Program-made: the position numbers and the translations under genes
Source of the DNA: Apostichopus japonicus
Lineage: Eukaryota > Echinodermata > Holothuroidea > Aspidochirotida > Stichopodidae
Reading direction: 5' to 3'
Assembly: GCF_037975245.1 (NCBI RefSeq)
Contig: NC_092568.1
Location: forward strand, 14,285,501-14,349,500
DNA length: 64,000 nt
Shown here: positions 14,409 to 28,117 of the stretch, piece after piece
Numbering within the stretch: position 1 is the stretch's first letter
Layout of the letters: every line of letters starts with the position of its first letter
Notes under the pieces: model-generated
What the model was told of the DNA's origin: nothing
What the model saw: only the letters and a program-made list of their open reading frames with translations
Databases searched by the model: none

Positions 14409-16507
14409 CGGCACAAATCAATCAAATGTTCGACACCGATATTCGAATGTTCGGCACCCATCAATCGAACGTTCGGCACCGATTAATCGAATATGCGACA
14501 CCGACCAAACAAATGTGCAATACCGATCAATCGAATGTGCGACACCCATCAATCGAATGTTCGGCACCCATCAATCGAATGTTCGACACCCATCAATCGA
14601 ATGTTCGACACCGATCAATCGAATGATACCCATCAATCGAATGTTCCACAAAGATCATTCGAATGTTCGGCACCAATCAATCGAATGTTCGACACCGATT
14701 ATTCGAATGTGCGACACCGATCAATAGGATGTGCGACAACAATCAATCGAATGTGCGACACCGATCAATCGAATGTGCGACACCCATCAATCGAATGTTC
14801 GATACCGATCATTCGAATGTTCGGCACCAATCAATCGAATGTTCAACACCGATTATTCGAATGTTCGGCACCAATCAATCGAATGTTCGACACCGATTAT
14901 TCGAATGTTCGGCACCAATCAATCGAATGTTCGACACCGATTAATCGAATGTTCGGCACCCATCAATCGAATGTTCGACACCGATCAATCGAATGAGCGA
15001 CACCGATCAATCGGATGTGCGACACCGATCAATCGAATGTTCGACACCGATCAATCGAATGACACCCATCAATCGAATGTTCGACACAGATCATTCGAAT
15101 GTTCGGCACCGATTAATCGAATATGCGACACCGACCAAACGAATGTGCAATACCGATCAATCGAATGATACCCATCAATCGAATGTTCGACACAGATCAT
15201 TCGAATGTTCGGCACCAATCAATCGAATGTTCGACACCGATTATTCGAATGTGCGACACCGATCAATAGGATGTGCGACAACAATCAATCGAATGTGCGA
15301 CACCGATCAATCGAATGTGCGACACCCATCAATCGAATGTTCGACACCGATCAATCGAATGTGCGACACCGATCAATCGAATGTTCGGCACCAAACCATC
15401 GAATGTTCGACACCGATTATTCGAATGTGCGACACCGATCAATAGGATGTGCAGTACCGATTAATCGAATGTGCGACACCCATCAATCGAATGTTCGACA
15501 CCGATCATTCGAAGTTTCGGCACCAATCAATCGAATGTGCGACACCCATCAATCGAATGTTCGACACCGATCATTCGAATGTTCGACACCAATCAATCGA
15601 ATGTTCGACACCGATTAATCGAATGTTCGGCACCCATCAATCGAATGTTCGACACCGATCAATCGAATGTGCGACACCGATCAATCGGATGTGCGACACC
15701 GATCAATCGAATGTTCGACACCGATCAATCGAATGACACCCATCAATCGAATGTTCGACACAGATCATTCGAATGTTCGGCACCAATAAATCAAATGTTC
15801 GACACCGATCATTCGAATGTTCGGCACCCATCAATCGAATGTTCGGCACCGATTAATCGAATATGCGACACCGACCAATCGAATGTGCAATAACGATCAA
15901 TCGAATGTTCGACACCGATCAATCGAATGTGCGACACCCATCAATCGAATGTTCGACACCGATCATTCGAATGTTCGGCACCCATCAATCGAATGTGCGA
16001 CATCGATCAATCGAATGTGCGACACCCATCAATCGAATGTTCGGCACCCATCAATCGAATGTTCGACACCCATCAATCGAATGTTCGAAACCGATCAATC
16101 GAATGATACCCATCAATCGAATGTTCGGCACCCATCGATCGAATGTTCGACACCGATCATTCAAATGTTCGGCACCGATCAATCGAATGTGCGACATCGA
16201 TCAATCGAATGTGCGACACCGATCAATCGAATGTGCGACATCGATCATTCGAATCTTCGGCACCAATCAATCGAATGTTCGACACCGATTATTCGAATGT
16301 TCGTCACCAATCAATCGAATGTGCGACACCGATCAATCGAATGATACCGATCAATCGAATGTTCTACACCGATCAATCGAATGTGCGACACCGGTCAATC
16401 GAATGTTCGACACCGATCAATCGAATGACACCCATCAATCGAATGTTCGACACAGATCATTCGAATGTTCGGCACCAATCAATCAAATGTTCGACACCGA
16501 TCATTCG

Positions 16508-18428
16508 AATGTTCGGCACCCATCAATCGAATGTTCTCCACCGATTAATCGAATATGCGACACCGACCAAACGAATGTGCAATACCGATCAATCGAATGT
16601 GCGACACCGATCAATCGAATGTGCGACACCCATCAATCGAATGTTCGACACCGATCATTCGAATGTTCGACACCGATCAATCGAATGTGCAGTACCGATT
16701 AATCGAATGTGCGACATCCATCAATCGAATGTTCGACACCGATCAATCGAATGTGCGACATCGATCAATCGAATGTGCGACACCCATCCATCGAATGTTC
16801 GGCACCGATTAATCGAATGTTCGACACAGATCATTCGAATGTTCGGCACCAATTAATCGAATGTTCGACACCGATTATTCGAATGTGCGACACCGATCAA
16901 TAGGATGTGCGACAACAATCAATCAAATGTGCGACACCGATCAATCGAATGTGCGACACCCATCAATCGAATGTTCGACACCGATCATTCGAAGTTTCGG
17001 CACCAATCAATCGAATGTACGACACCCATCAATCGAATGTTCGACACCGATCATTCGAATGTTCGACACCGATCAATCGAATGTGCAGTACCGATCAATC
17101 GAATGTGCGACACCAGTCAATCGAATGTTCGACACCAATCAATCGAATGTGCAATACCGATCTATCGAATGTGCGACACCGGTCAATGGAATGTGCGACA
17201 CCCAACAGTCGAATGTGCGAAACCCATCAATCGAATGTTCGACACCGATCAATCGAATGTGCGACACCCATCAATCGAATGTTCGACACCCATCATTCGA
17301 ATGTTCGGCACCCATCAATCGAATGTTCGACACCAATCAATCGAATGTGCAGTACCGATCAATCGAATGTGCGACACCCATCAATCGAATGATCGGCACC
17401 CATCAATCGAATGTTCGACACCCATCAATCGAATGTTCGAAACCGATCAATCGAATGATACCCATCAATCGAATGTTCGACACATATCATTCGAATGTTC
17501 GGAACCCATCGATCGAATGTTCGACACCGATCATTCAAATGTTCGGCACCCATCAATCGAATGTGCGACATCGATCAATCGAATGTGCGACACCGATCAA
17601 TCGAATGTGCGACACCCATCAATCGAATGTTCGGCACCCATCAATCGAATGTTCGACACCGATTATTCGAATGTTCGTCACCAATCAATCGAATGTTCGA
17701 CACCGATCAATCGAATGATACCGATCAATCGAATGTGCGACACCGATCAATCGGATGTGCGACACCCATCAATCGAATGTTCGGCACCGATTAATCGAAT
17801 ATGCGACACCGACCAAACGAATGTGCAATACCGATCAATCGAATGTTCGACACCGATCAATCGAATGTTCGACACCGATCAATCGAATGTGCGACACCGA
17901 TCAATCGAATGTTCGACACCAATCAATCGAATGTGCGACACCGATCAATCGGATGTGCGACACCGATCAATCGAATGTTCGACACCGATCAATCGAATGA
18001 CACCCATCAATCGAATGTTCAACACAGATCATTCGAATGTTCGGCACCAATCAATCAAATGTTCGACACCGATATTCGAATGTTCGGCACCCATCAATCG
18101 AACGTTCGGCACCGATTAATCGAATATGCGACACCGACCAAACAAATGTGCAATACCGATCAATCGAATGTGCGACACCCATCAATCGAATGTTCGGCAC
18201 CCATCAATTGAATGTTCGACACCGATCAATCGAATGATACCCATCAATCGAATGTTCGACACAGATCATTCGAATGTTCGGCACCTATCAATCGAATGTT
18301 CGACATGGATCAATCGAATGTGCGACACCGATCATTCGAATGTGCGACACCGATCAATCGAATGTTCGACACCGATCAATCGAATGACACCCATCAATCG
18401 AATGTTCGACACAGATCATTCGAATGTT
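16508..18428 (+). repeat. Family A ~4.1-kb block, second version
   Basis: Paralogue of 12,378-14,408, lacking five 22-bp units. Its part from 16,868 to about 18,700 is also repeated at 21,361-23,108 (offset 4,493 bp, then 4,405 bp after four units are lost near 22,160), so the block exists in three versions. A small marker, TTCGGAACCC at 17,499, recurs at 21,992. Confidence 0.82.
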
Positions 18429-18659
18429 CGGCACCTATCAATCGAATGTTCGACACCGATCAATCGAATGATACCCATCAATCGAATGTTCGACACAGAT
18501 CATTCGAATGTTCGGCACCCATCGATCGAATGTTCGACACCGATTATTCGAATGTTCGGCACCCATTAATCGAATGTTCGACACCGATCAATCGAATGTT
18601 CGACACCGATTATTCGAATGTTCGGCACCAATCAATCGAATGTTCGACACCGATTAATC

Positions 18660-21290
18660 GAATGTTCGGCACCCATCAATCGAATGTTCGACACCGATCA
18701 ATCGAATGATACCCATCAATCGAATGTTCCACAAATATCATTCGAATGTTCGGCACCAATCAATCGAATGTTCGACACCGATTATTCGAATGTGCGACAC
18801 CGATCAATAGGATGTGCGACAACAATCAATCGAATGTGCGACACCGATCAATCGAATGTGCGACACCCATCAATCGAATGTTCGATACCGATCATTCGAA
18901 TGTTCGGCACCAATCAATCGAATGTTCAACACCGATTATTCGAATGTTCGGCACCAATCAATCGAATGTTCGACACCGATTATTCGAATGTTCGGCACCA
19001 ATCAATCGAATGTTCGACACCGATTAATCGAATGTTCGGCACCCATCAATCGAATGTTCGACACCGATCAATCGAATGAGCGACACCGATCAATCGGATG
19101 TGCGACACCGATCAATCGAATGTTCGACACCGATCAATCGAATGACACCCATCAATCGAATGTTCGACACAGATCATTCGAATGTTCGGCACCGATTAAT
19201 CGAATATGCGACACCGACCAAACGAATGTGCAATACCGATCAATCGAATGATACCCATCAATCGAATGTTCGACACAGATCATTCGAATGTTCGGCACCA
19301 ATCAATCGAATGTTCGACACCGATTATTCGAATGTGCGACACCGATCAATAGGATGTGCGACAACAATCAATCGAATGTGCGACACCGATCAATCGAATG
19401 TGCGACACCCATCAATCGAATGTTCGACACCGATCAATCGAATGTGCGACACCGATCAATCGGATGTGCGACACCGATCAATCGAATGTTCGACACCGAT
19501 CAATCGAATGACACCCATCAATCGAATGTTCGACACAGATCATTCGAATGTTCGGCACCAATCAATCAAATGTTCGACACCGATCATTCGAATGTTCGGC
19601 ACCAATCAATCGAATGTTCGGCATCGATTAATCGAATATGCGACACCGACCAAACGAATGTGCAATACCGATCAATCGAATGTTCGACACCGATCAATCG
19701 AATGTGCGACACCCATCAATCGAATGTTCGACACCGATCATTCGAATGTTCGACACCGGTTAATCGAATGTGCGACACCCAACAGTCGAATGTGCGAAAC
19801 CCATCAATCGAATGTTCGACACCGATCAATCGAATGTGCGACACCCATCAATCGAATGTTCGACACCGATCATTCGAATGTTCGGCACCCATCAATCGAA
19901 TGTGCGACACCCATCAATCGAATGATCGGCACCCATCAATCGAATGTTCGAAACCGATCAATCGAATGATACCCATCAATCGAATGTTCGACACAGATCA
20001 TTCGAATGTTCGGCACCCATCGATCGAATGTTCGACACCGATCATTCAAATGTTCGGCACCCATCAATCGAATGTGCGACATCGATCAATCGAATGTGCG
20101 ACACCGATCAATCGAATGTGCGACACCCATCAATCGAATGTTCGGCACCCATCAATCGAATGTTCGACACCCATCAATCGAATGTTCGAAACCGATCAAT
20201 CGAATGATACCCATCAATCGAATGTTCGACACAGATCATTCGAATGTTCGGCACCAATCAATCGAATGTTCGACACCGATCAATCGAATGATACCGATCA
20301 ATCGAATGTGCGACACCCATCAATCGAATGTTCGGCACCGATTAATCGAATATGCGACACCGACCAGACGAATGTGCAATACCGATCAATCGAATGTTCG
20401 ACACCGATCAATCGAATGTTCGACACCAATCAATCGGATATGCGACACCCAACAATCGAATGTTCGACACCAATCAATCGAATGTTCGACACCGATCAAT
20501 CGAATGTGCAGTACCGATCAATCAAATGTGCGACACCCATCATTCGAATGTTCGGCACCCATCAATCGAATGTTCGGCATCGATTAATCGAATATGCGAC
20601 ACCGACCAAACGAATGTGCAATACCGATCAATCGAATGTTCGACACCGTTCAATCGAATGTGCGACACCCATCAATCGAATGTTCGACACCGATCATTCG
20701 AATGTTCGACACCGGTCAATGGAATGTTCGACACCCAACAGTCGAATGTGCGAAACCCATCAATCGAATGTTCGACACCGATCAATCAAATGTGCGACAC
20801 CCATCAATCGAATGTTCGACACCGATCATTCGAATGTTCGGCACCCATCAATCGATTGTGCGACACCAATCAATCGAATGTGCAGTACCGATCAATCGAA
20901 TGTGCGACACCCATCAATCGAATGATCGGCACCCATCAATCGAATGTTCGAAACCGATCAATCGAATGATACCCATCAATCGAATGTTCGACACAGATCA
21001 TTCGAATGTTCGGCACCCATCGATCGAATGTTCGACACCGATCATTCAAATGTTCGGCACCCATCAATCGAATGTTCGACACCGATTATTCGAATGTTCG
21101 TCACCAATCAATCGAATGTTCGACACCGATCAATCGAATGATACCGATCAATCGAATGTGCGACACCGATCAATCGGATGTGCGACACCCATCAATCGAA
21201 TGTTCGGCACCGATTAATCGAATATGCGACACCGACCAAACGAATGTGCAATACCGATCAATCGAATGTTCGACACCGATCAATCGAATG
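18660..21290 (+). repeat. Family A ~5.95-kb-period block, first version
   Basis: Matches about 24,583-27,257 at an offset of 5,923 bp, changing to 5,967 bp near 19,900 (a 44-bp, two-unit indel). Rare ordered markers include GACCAGACG at 20,364 and 26,331, ATCAATCGGATATG, CCGTTCAATCG, and CAATCGATTGTGCG. Confidence 0.83.
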
Positions 21291-21360
21291 TTCGACACCG
21301 ATCAATCGAATGTGCGACACCGATCAATCGAATGTTCGACACCAATCAATCGAATGTGCG

Positions 21361-23108
21361 ACACCGATTATTCGAATGTGCGACACCGATCAATAGGATG
21401 TGCGACAACAATCAATCAAATGTGCGACACCGATCAATCGAATGTGCGACACCCATCAATCGAATGTTCGACACCGATCATTCGAAGTTTCGGCACCAAT
21501 CAATCGAATGTACGACACCCATCAATCGAATGTTCGACACCGATCATTCGAATGTTCGACACCGATCAATCGAATGTGCAGTACCGATCAATCGAATGTG
21601 CGACACCAGTCAATCGAATGTTCGACACCAATCAATCGAATGTGCAATACCGATCTATCGAATGTGCGACACCGGTCAATGGAATGTGCGACACCCAACA
21701 GTCGAATGTGCGAAACCCATCAATCGAATGTTCGACACCGATCAATCGAATGTGCGACACCCATCAATCGAATGTTCGACACCCATCATTCGAATGTTCG
21801 GCACCCATCAATCGAATGTTCGACACCAATCAATCGAATGTGCAGTACCGATCAATCGAATGTGCGACACCCATCAATCGAATGATCGGCACCCATCAAT
21901 CGAATGTTCGACACCCATCAATCGAATGTTCGAAACCGATCAATCGAATGATACCCATCAATCGAATGTTCGACACAGATCATTCGAATGTTCGGAACCC
22001 ATCGATCGAATGTTCGACACCGATCATTCAAATGTTCGGCACCCATCAATCGAATGTGCGACATCGATCAATCGAATGTGCGACACCGATCAATCGAATG
22101 TGCGACACCCATCAATCGAATGTTCGGCACCCATCAATCGAATGTTCGACACCGATCAATCGAATGATACCGATCAATCGAATGTGCGACACCGATCAAT
22201 CGGATGTGCGACACCGACCAAACGAATGTGCAATACCGATCAATCGAATGTTCGACACCGATCAATCGAATGTTCGACACCGATCAATCGAATGTGCGAC
22301 ACCGATCAATCGAATGTTCGACACCAATCAATCGAATGTGCGACACCGATCAATCGGATGTGCGACACCGATCAATCGAATGTTCGACACCGATCAATCG
22401 AATGACACCCATCAATCGAATGTTCAACACAGATCATTCGAATGTTCGGCACCAATCAATCAAATGTTCGACACCGATATTCGAATGTTCGGCACCCATC
22501 AATCGAACGTTCGGCACCGATTAATCGAATATGCGACACCGACCAAACAAATGTGCAATACCGATCAATCGAATGTGCGACACCCATCAATCGAATGTTC
22601 GGCACCCATCAATTGAATGTTCGACACCGATCAATCGAATGATACCCATCAATCGAATGTTCGACACAGATCATTCGAATGTTCGGCACCTATCAATCGA
22701 ATGTTCGACATGGATCAATCGAATGTGCGACACCGATCATTCGAATGTGCGACACCGATCAATCGAATGTTCGACACCGATCAATCGAATGACACCCATC
22801 AATCGAATGTTCGACACAGATCATTCGAATGTTCGGCACCTATCAATCGAATGTTCGACACCGATCAATCGAATGATACCCATCAATCGAATGTTCGACA
22901 CAGATCATTCGAATGTTCGGCACCCATCGATCGAATGTTCGACACCGATTATTCGAATGTTCGGCACCCATTAATCGAATGTTCGACACCGATCAATCGA
23001 ATGTTCGACACCGATTATTCGAATGTTCGGCACCAATCAATCGAATGTTCGACACCGATTAATCGAATGTTCGGCACCCATCAATCGAATGTTCGACACC
23101 GATCAATC
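21361..23108 (+). repeat. Family A block, third version of the 16.9-18.7-kb segment
   Basis: Copy of 16,868-18,703 (offset 4,493 then 4,405 bp). From about 22,442 to 23,500 it also matches 27,383-28,440 at offset 4,941 bp. Family A here is therefore a mosaic of overlapping segment copies and not one simple higher-order register. Confidence 0.8.
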
Positions 23109-25430
23109 GAATGTTCGACACCAATCAATCGAATGTGTGACACCGATCAATCGGATGTGCGACACCGATCAATCGAATGTTCGACACCGAACAATCGAAT
23201 GACACCCATCAATCGAATGTTCGACACAGATCATTCGATTGTTCGGCACCAATCAATCAAATGTTCGACACCGATATTCGAATGTTCGGCACCCATCAAT
23301 CGAACGTTCGGCACCGATTAATCGAATATGCGACACCGACCAAACAAATGTGCAATACCGATCAATCGAATGTGCGACACCCATCAATCGAATGTTCGGC
23401 ACCCATCAATCGAATGTGCGACACCCATCAATCGAATGTTCGGCACCCATCAATCGAATGTTCGACACCCATCAATCGAATGTTCGACACCGATCAATCG
23501 AATGATACCCATCAATCGAATGTTCCACAAATATCATTCGAATGTTCGGCACCAATCAATCGAATGTTCGACACCGATTATTCGAATGTGCGACACCGAT
23601 CAATAGGATGTGCGACAACAATCAATCGAATGTGCGACACCGATCAATCGAATGTGCGACACCCATCAATCGAATGTTCGATACCGATCATTCGAATGTT
23701 CGGCACCAATCAATCGAATGTTCAACACCGATTATTCGAATGTTCGGCACCAATCAATCGAATGTTCGACACCGATTATTCGAATGTTCGGCACCAATCA
23801 ATCGAATGTTCGACACCGATTAATCGAATGTTCGGCACCCATCAATCGAATGTTCGACACCGATCAATCGAATGAGCGACACCGATCAATCGGATGTGCG
23901 ACACCGATCAATCGAATGTTCGACACCGATCAATCGAATGACACCCATCAATCGAATGTTCGACACAGATCATTCGAATGTTCGGCACCGATTAATCGAA
24001 TATGCGACACCGACCAAACGAATGTGCAATACCGATCAATCGAATGATACCCATCAATCGAATGTTCGACACAGATCATTCGAATGTTCGGCACCAATCA
24101 ATCGAATGTTCGACACCGATTATTCGAATGTGCGACACCGATCAATAGGATGTGCGACAACAATCAATCGAATGTGCGACACCGATCAATCGAATGTGCG
24201 ACACCCATCAATCGAATGTTCGACACCGATCAATCGAATGTGCGACACCGATCAATCGGATGTGCGACACCGATCAATCGAATGTTCGACACCGATCAAT
24301 CGAATGTGTGACACCGATCAATCGGATGTGCGACACCGATCAATCGAATGTTCGACACCGAACAATCGAATGACACCCATCAATCGAATGTTCGACACAG
24401 ATCATTCGATTGTTCGGCACCAATCAATCAAATGTTCGACACCGATATTCGAATGTTCGGCACCCATCAATCGAACGTTCGGCACCGATTAATCGAATAT
24501 GCGACACCGACCAAACAAATGTGCAATACCGATCAATCGAATGTGCGACACCCATCAATCGAATGTTCGGCACCCATCAATCGAATGTTCGACACCCATC
24601 AATCGAATGTTCGACACCGATCAATCGAATGATACCCATCAATCGAATGTTCCACAAATATCATTCGAATGTTCGGCACCAATCAATCGAATGTTCGACA
24701 CCGATTATTCGAATGTGCGACACCGATCAATAGGATGTGCGACAACAATCAATCGAATGTGCGACACCGATCAATCGAATGTGCGACACCCATCAATCGA
24801 ATGTTCGATACCGATCATTCGAATGTTCGGCACCAATCAATCGAATGTTCAACACCGATTATTCGAATGTTCGGCACCAATCAATCGAATGTTCGACACC
24901 GATTATTCGAATGTTCGGCACCAATCAATCGAATGTTCGACACCGATTAATCGAATGTTCGGCACCCATCAATCGAATGTTCGACACCGATCAATCGAAT
25001 GAGCGACACCGATCGATCGGATGTGCGACACCGATCAATCGAATGTTCGACACCGATCAATCGAATGACACCCATCAATCGAATGTTCGACACAGATCAT
25101 TCGAATGTTCGGCACCGATTAATCGAATATGCGACACCGACCAAACGAATGTGCAATACCGATCAATCGAATGATACCCATCAATCGAATGTTCGACACA
25201 GATCATTCGAATGTTCGGCACCAATCAATCGAATGTTCGACACCGATTATTCGAATGTGCGACACCGATCAATAGGATGTGCGACAACAATCAATCGAAT
25301 GTGCGACACCGATCAATCGAATGTGCGACACCCATCAATCGAATGTTCGACACCGATCAATCGAATGTGCGACACCGATCAATCGGATGTGCGACACCGA
25401 TCAATCGAATGTTCGACACCGATCAATCGA
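23100..25430 (+). repeat. Family A: ~1.15-kb tandem duplication
   Basis: About 23,150-24,310 is repeated immediately downstream, at an offset of 1,171 bp up to about 23,400 and 1,127 bp afterwards (two 22-bp units, 44 bp, lost). Ordered markers shared by both copies: GTGTGACACC, CCGAACAATCG, CATTCGATTG, CACCGATATTCG, CCACAAATATC, and AATGAGCGAC. Confidence 0.84.
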
Positions 25431-26985
25431 ATGACACCCATCAATCGAATGTTCGACACAGATCATTCGAATGTTCGGCACCAATCAATCAAATGTTCGA
25501 CACCGATCATTCGAATGTTCGGCACCGATCAATCGAATGTTCGGCATCGATTAATCGAATATGCGACACCGACCAAACGAATGTGCAATACCGATCAATC
25601 GAATGTTCGACACCGATCAATCGAATGTGCGACACCCATCAATCGAATGTTCGACACCGATCATTCGAATGTTCGACACCGGTTAATCGAATGTGCGACA
25701 CCCAACAGTCGAATGTGCGAAACCCATCAATCGAATGTTCGACACCGATCAATCGAATGTGCGACACCCATCAATCGAATGTTCGACACCGATCATTCGA
25801 ATGTTCGGCACCCATCAATCGATTGTGCGACACCAATCAATCGAATGTGCAGTACCGATCAATCGAATGTGCGACACCCATCAATCGAATGATCGGCACC
25901 CATCAATCGAATGTTCGAAACCGATCAATCGAATGATACCCATCAATCGAATGTTCGACACAGATCATTCGAATGTTCGGCACCCATCGATCGAATGTTC
26001 GACACCGATCATTCAAATGTTCGGCACCCATCAATCGAATGTGCGACATCGATCAATCGAATGTGCGACACCGATCAATCGAATGTGCGACACCCATCAA
26101 TCGAATGTTCGGCACCCATCAATCGAATGTTCGACACCCATCAATCGAATGTTCGAAACCGATCAATCGAATGATACCCATCAATCGAATGTTCGACACA
26201 GATCATTCGAATGTTCGGCACCAATCAATCGAATGTTCGACACCGATCAATCGAATGATACCGATCAATCGAATGTGCGACACCCATCAATCGAATGTTC
26301 GGCACCGATTAATCGAATATGCGACACCGACCAGACGAATGTGCAATACCGATCAATCGAATGTTCGACACCGATCAATCGAATGTTCGACACCAATCAA
26401 TCGGATATGCGACACCCAACAATCGAATGTTCGACACCAATCAATCGAATGTTCGACACCGATCAATCGAATGTGCAGTACCGATCAATCAAATGTGCGA
26501 CACCCATCATTCGAATGTTCGGCACCCATCAATCGAATGTTCGGCATCGATTAATCGAATATGCGACACCGACCAAACGAATGTGCAATACCGATCAATC
26601 GAATGTTCGACACCGTTCAATCGAATGTGCGACACCCATCAATCGAATGTTCGACACCGATCATTCGAATGTTCGACACCGGTCAATGGAATGTTCGACA
26701 CCCAACAGTCGAATGTGCGAAACCCATCAATCGAATGTTCGACACCGATCAATCAAATGTGCGACACCCATCAATCGAATGTTCGACACCGATCATTCGA
26801 ATGTTCGGCACCCATCAATCGATTGTGCGACACCAATCAATCGAATGTGCAGTACCGATCAATCGAATGTGCGACACCCATCAATCGAATGATCGGCACC
26901 CATCAATCGAATGTTCGAAACCGATCAATCGAATGATACCCATCAATCGAATGTTCGACACAGATCATTCGAATGTTCGGCACCC
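24348..26985 (+). repeat. Family A ~3.77-kb higher-order repeat, first version
   Basis: Matches 28,118-30,747 at a constant offset of 3,770 bp, changing to 3,762 bp near 25,610, where the partner has lost 8 bp. The copies are almost identical by eye, with scattered substitutions (for example CCACAAATATC here against CCACAAAGATC there). Confidence 0.85.
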
Positions 26986-28117
26986 ATCGATCGAATGTTC
27001 GACACCGATCATTCAAATGTTCGGCACCCATCAATCGAATGTTCGACACCGATTATTCGAATGATCGTCACCAATCAATCGAATGTTCGACACCGATCAA
27101 TCGAATGATACCGATCAATCGAATGTGCGACACCGATCAATCGGATGTGCGACACCCATCAATCGAATGTTCGGCACCGATTAATCGAATATGCGACACC
27201 GACCAAACGAATGTGCAATACCGATCAATCGAATGTTCGACACCGATCAATCGAATGTTCGACACCGATCAATCGAATGTGCGACACCGATCAATCGGAT
27301 GTGCGACACCGATCAATCGAATGTTCGACACCGATCAATCGAATGACACCCATCAATCGAATGTTCAACACAGATCATTCGAATGTTCGGCACCAATCAA
27401 TCAAATGTTCGACACCGATATTCGAATGTTCGGCACCCATCAATCGAACGTTCGGCACCGATTAATCGAATATGCGACACCGACCAAACAAATGTGCAAT
27501 ACCGATCAATCGAATGTGCGACACCCATCAATCGAATGTTCGGCACCCATCAATCGAATGTTCGACACCGATCAATCGAATGATACCCATCAATCGAATG
27601 TTCGACACAGATCATTCGAATGTTCGGCACCAATCAATCGAATGTTCGACATGGATCAATCGAATGTGCGACACCGATCATTCGAATGTGCGACACCGAT
27701 CAATCGAATGTTCGACACCGATCAATCGAATGACACCCATCAATCGAATGTTCGACACAGATCATTCGAATGTTCGGCACCTATCAATCGAATGTTCGAC
27801 ACCGATCAATCGAATGATACCCATCAATCGAATGTTCGACACAGATCATTCGAATGTTCGGCACCCATCGATCGAATGTTCGACACCGATTATTCGAATG
27901 TTCGGCACCCATTAATCGAATGTTCGACACCGATCAATCGAATGTTCGACACCGATTATTCGAATGTTCGGCACCAATCAATCGAATGTTCGACACCGAT
28001 TAATCGAATGTTCGGCACCCATCAATCGAATGTTCGACACCGATCAATCGAATGTTCGACACCAATCAATCGAATGTGTGACACCGATCAATCGGATGTG
28101 CGACACCGATCAATCGA

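Noticed and set aside
19288-20925. Open frame of 545 codons with a 22-residue repeat, and similar ones across 1-33,956
   Set aside because: The 22-bp unit is stop-free in every plus frame, all three frames carry equivalent overlapping open frames, ends are set by random TAA/TAG/TGA variants or 18-bp units, and starts are simply repeat ATGs. No gene structure is visible.
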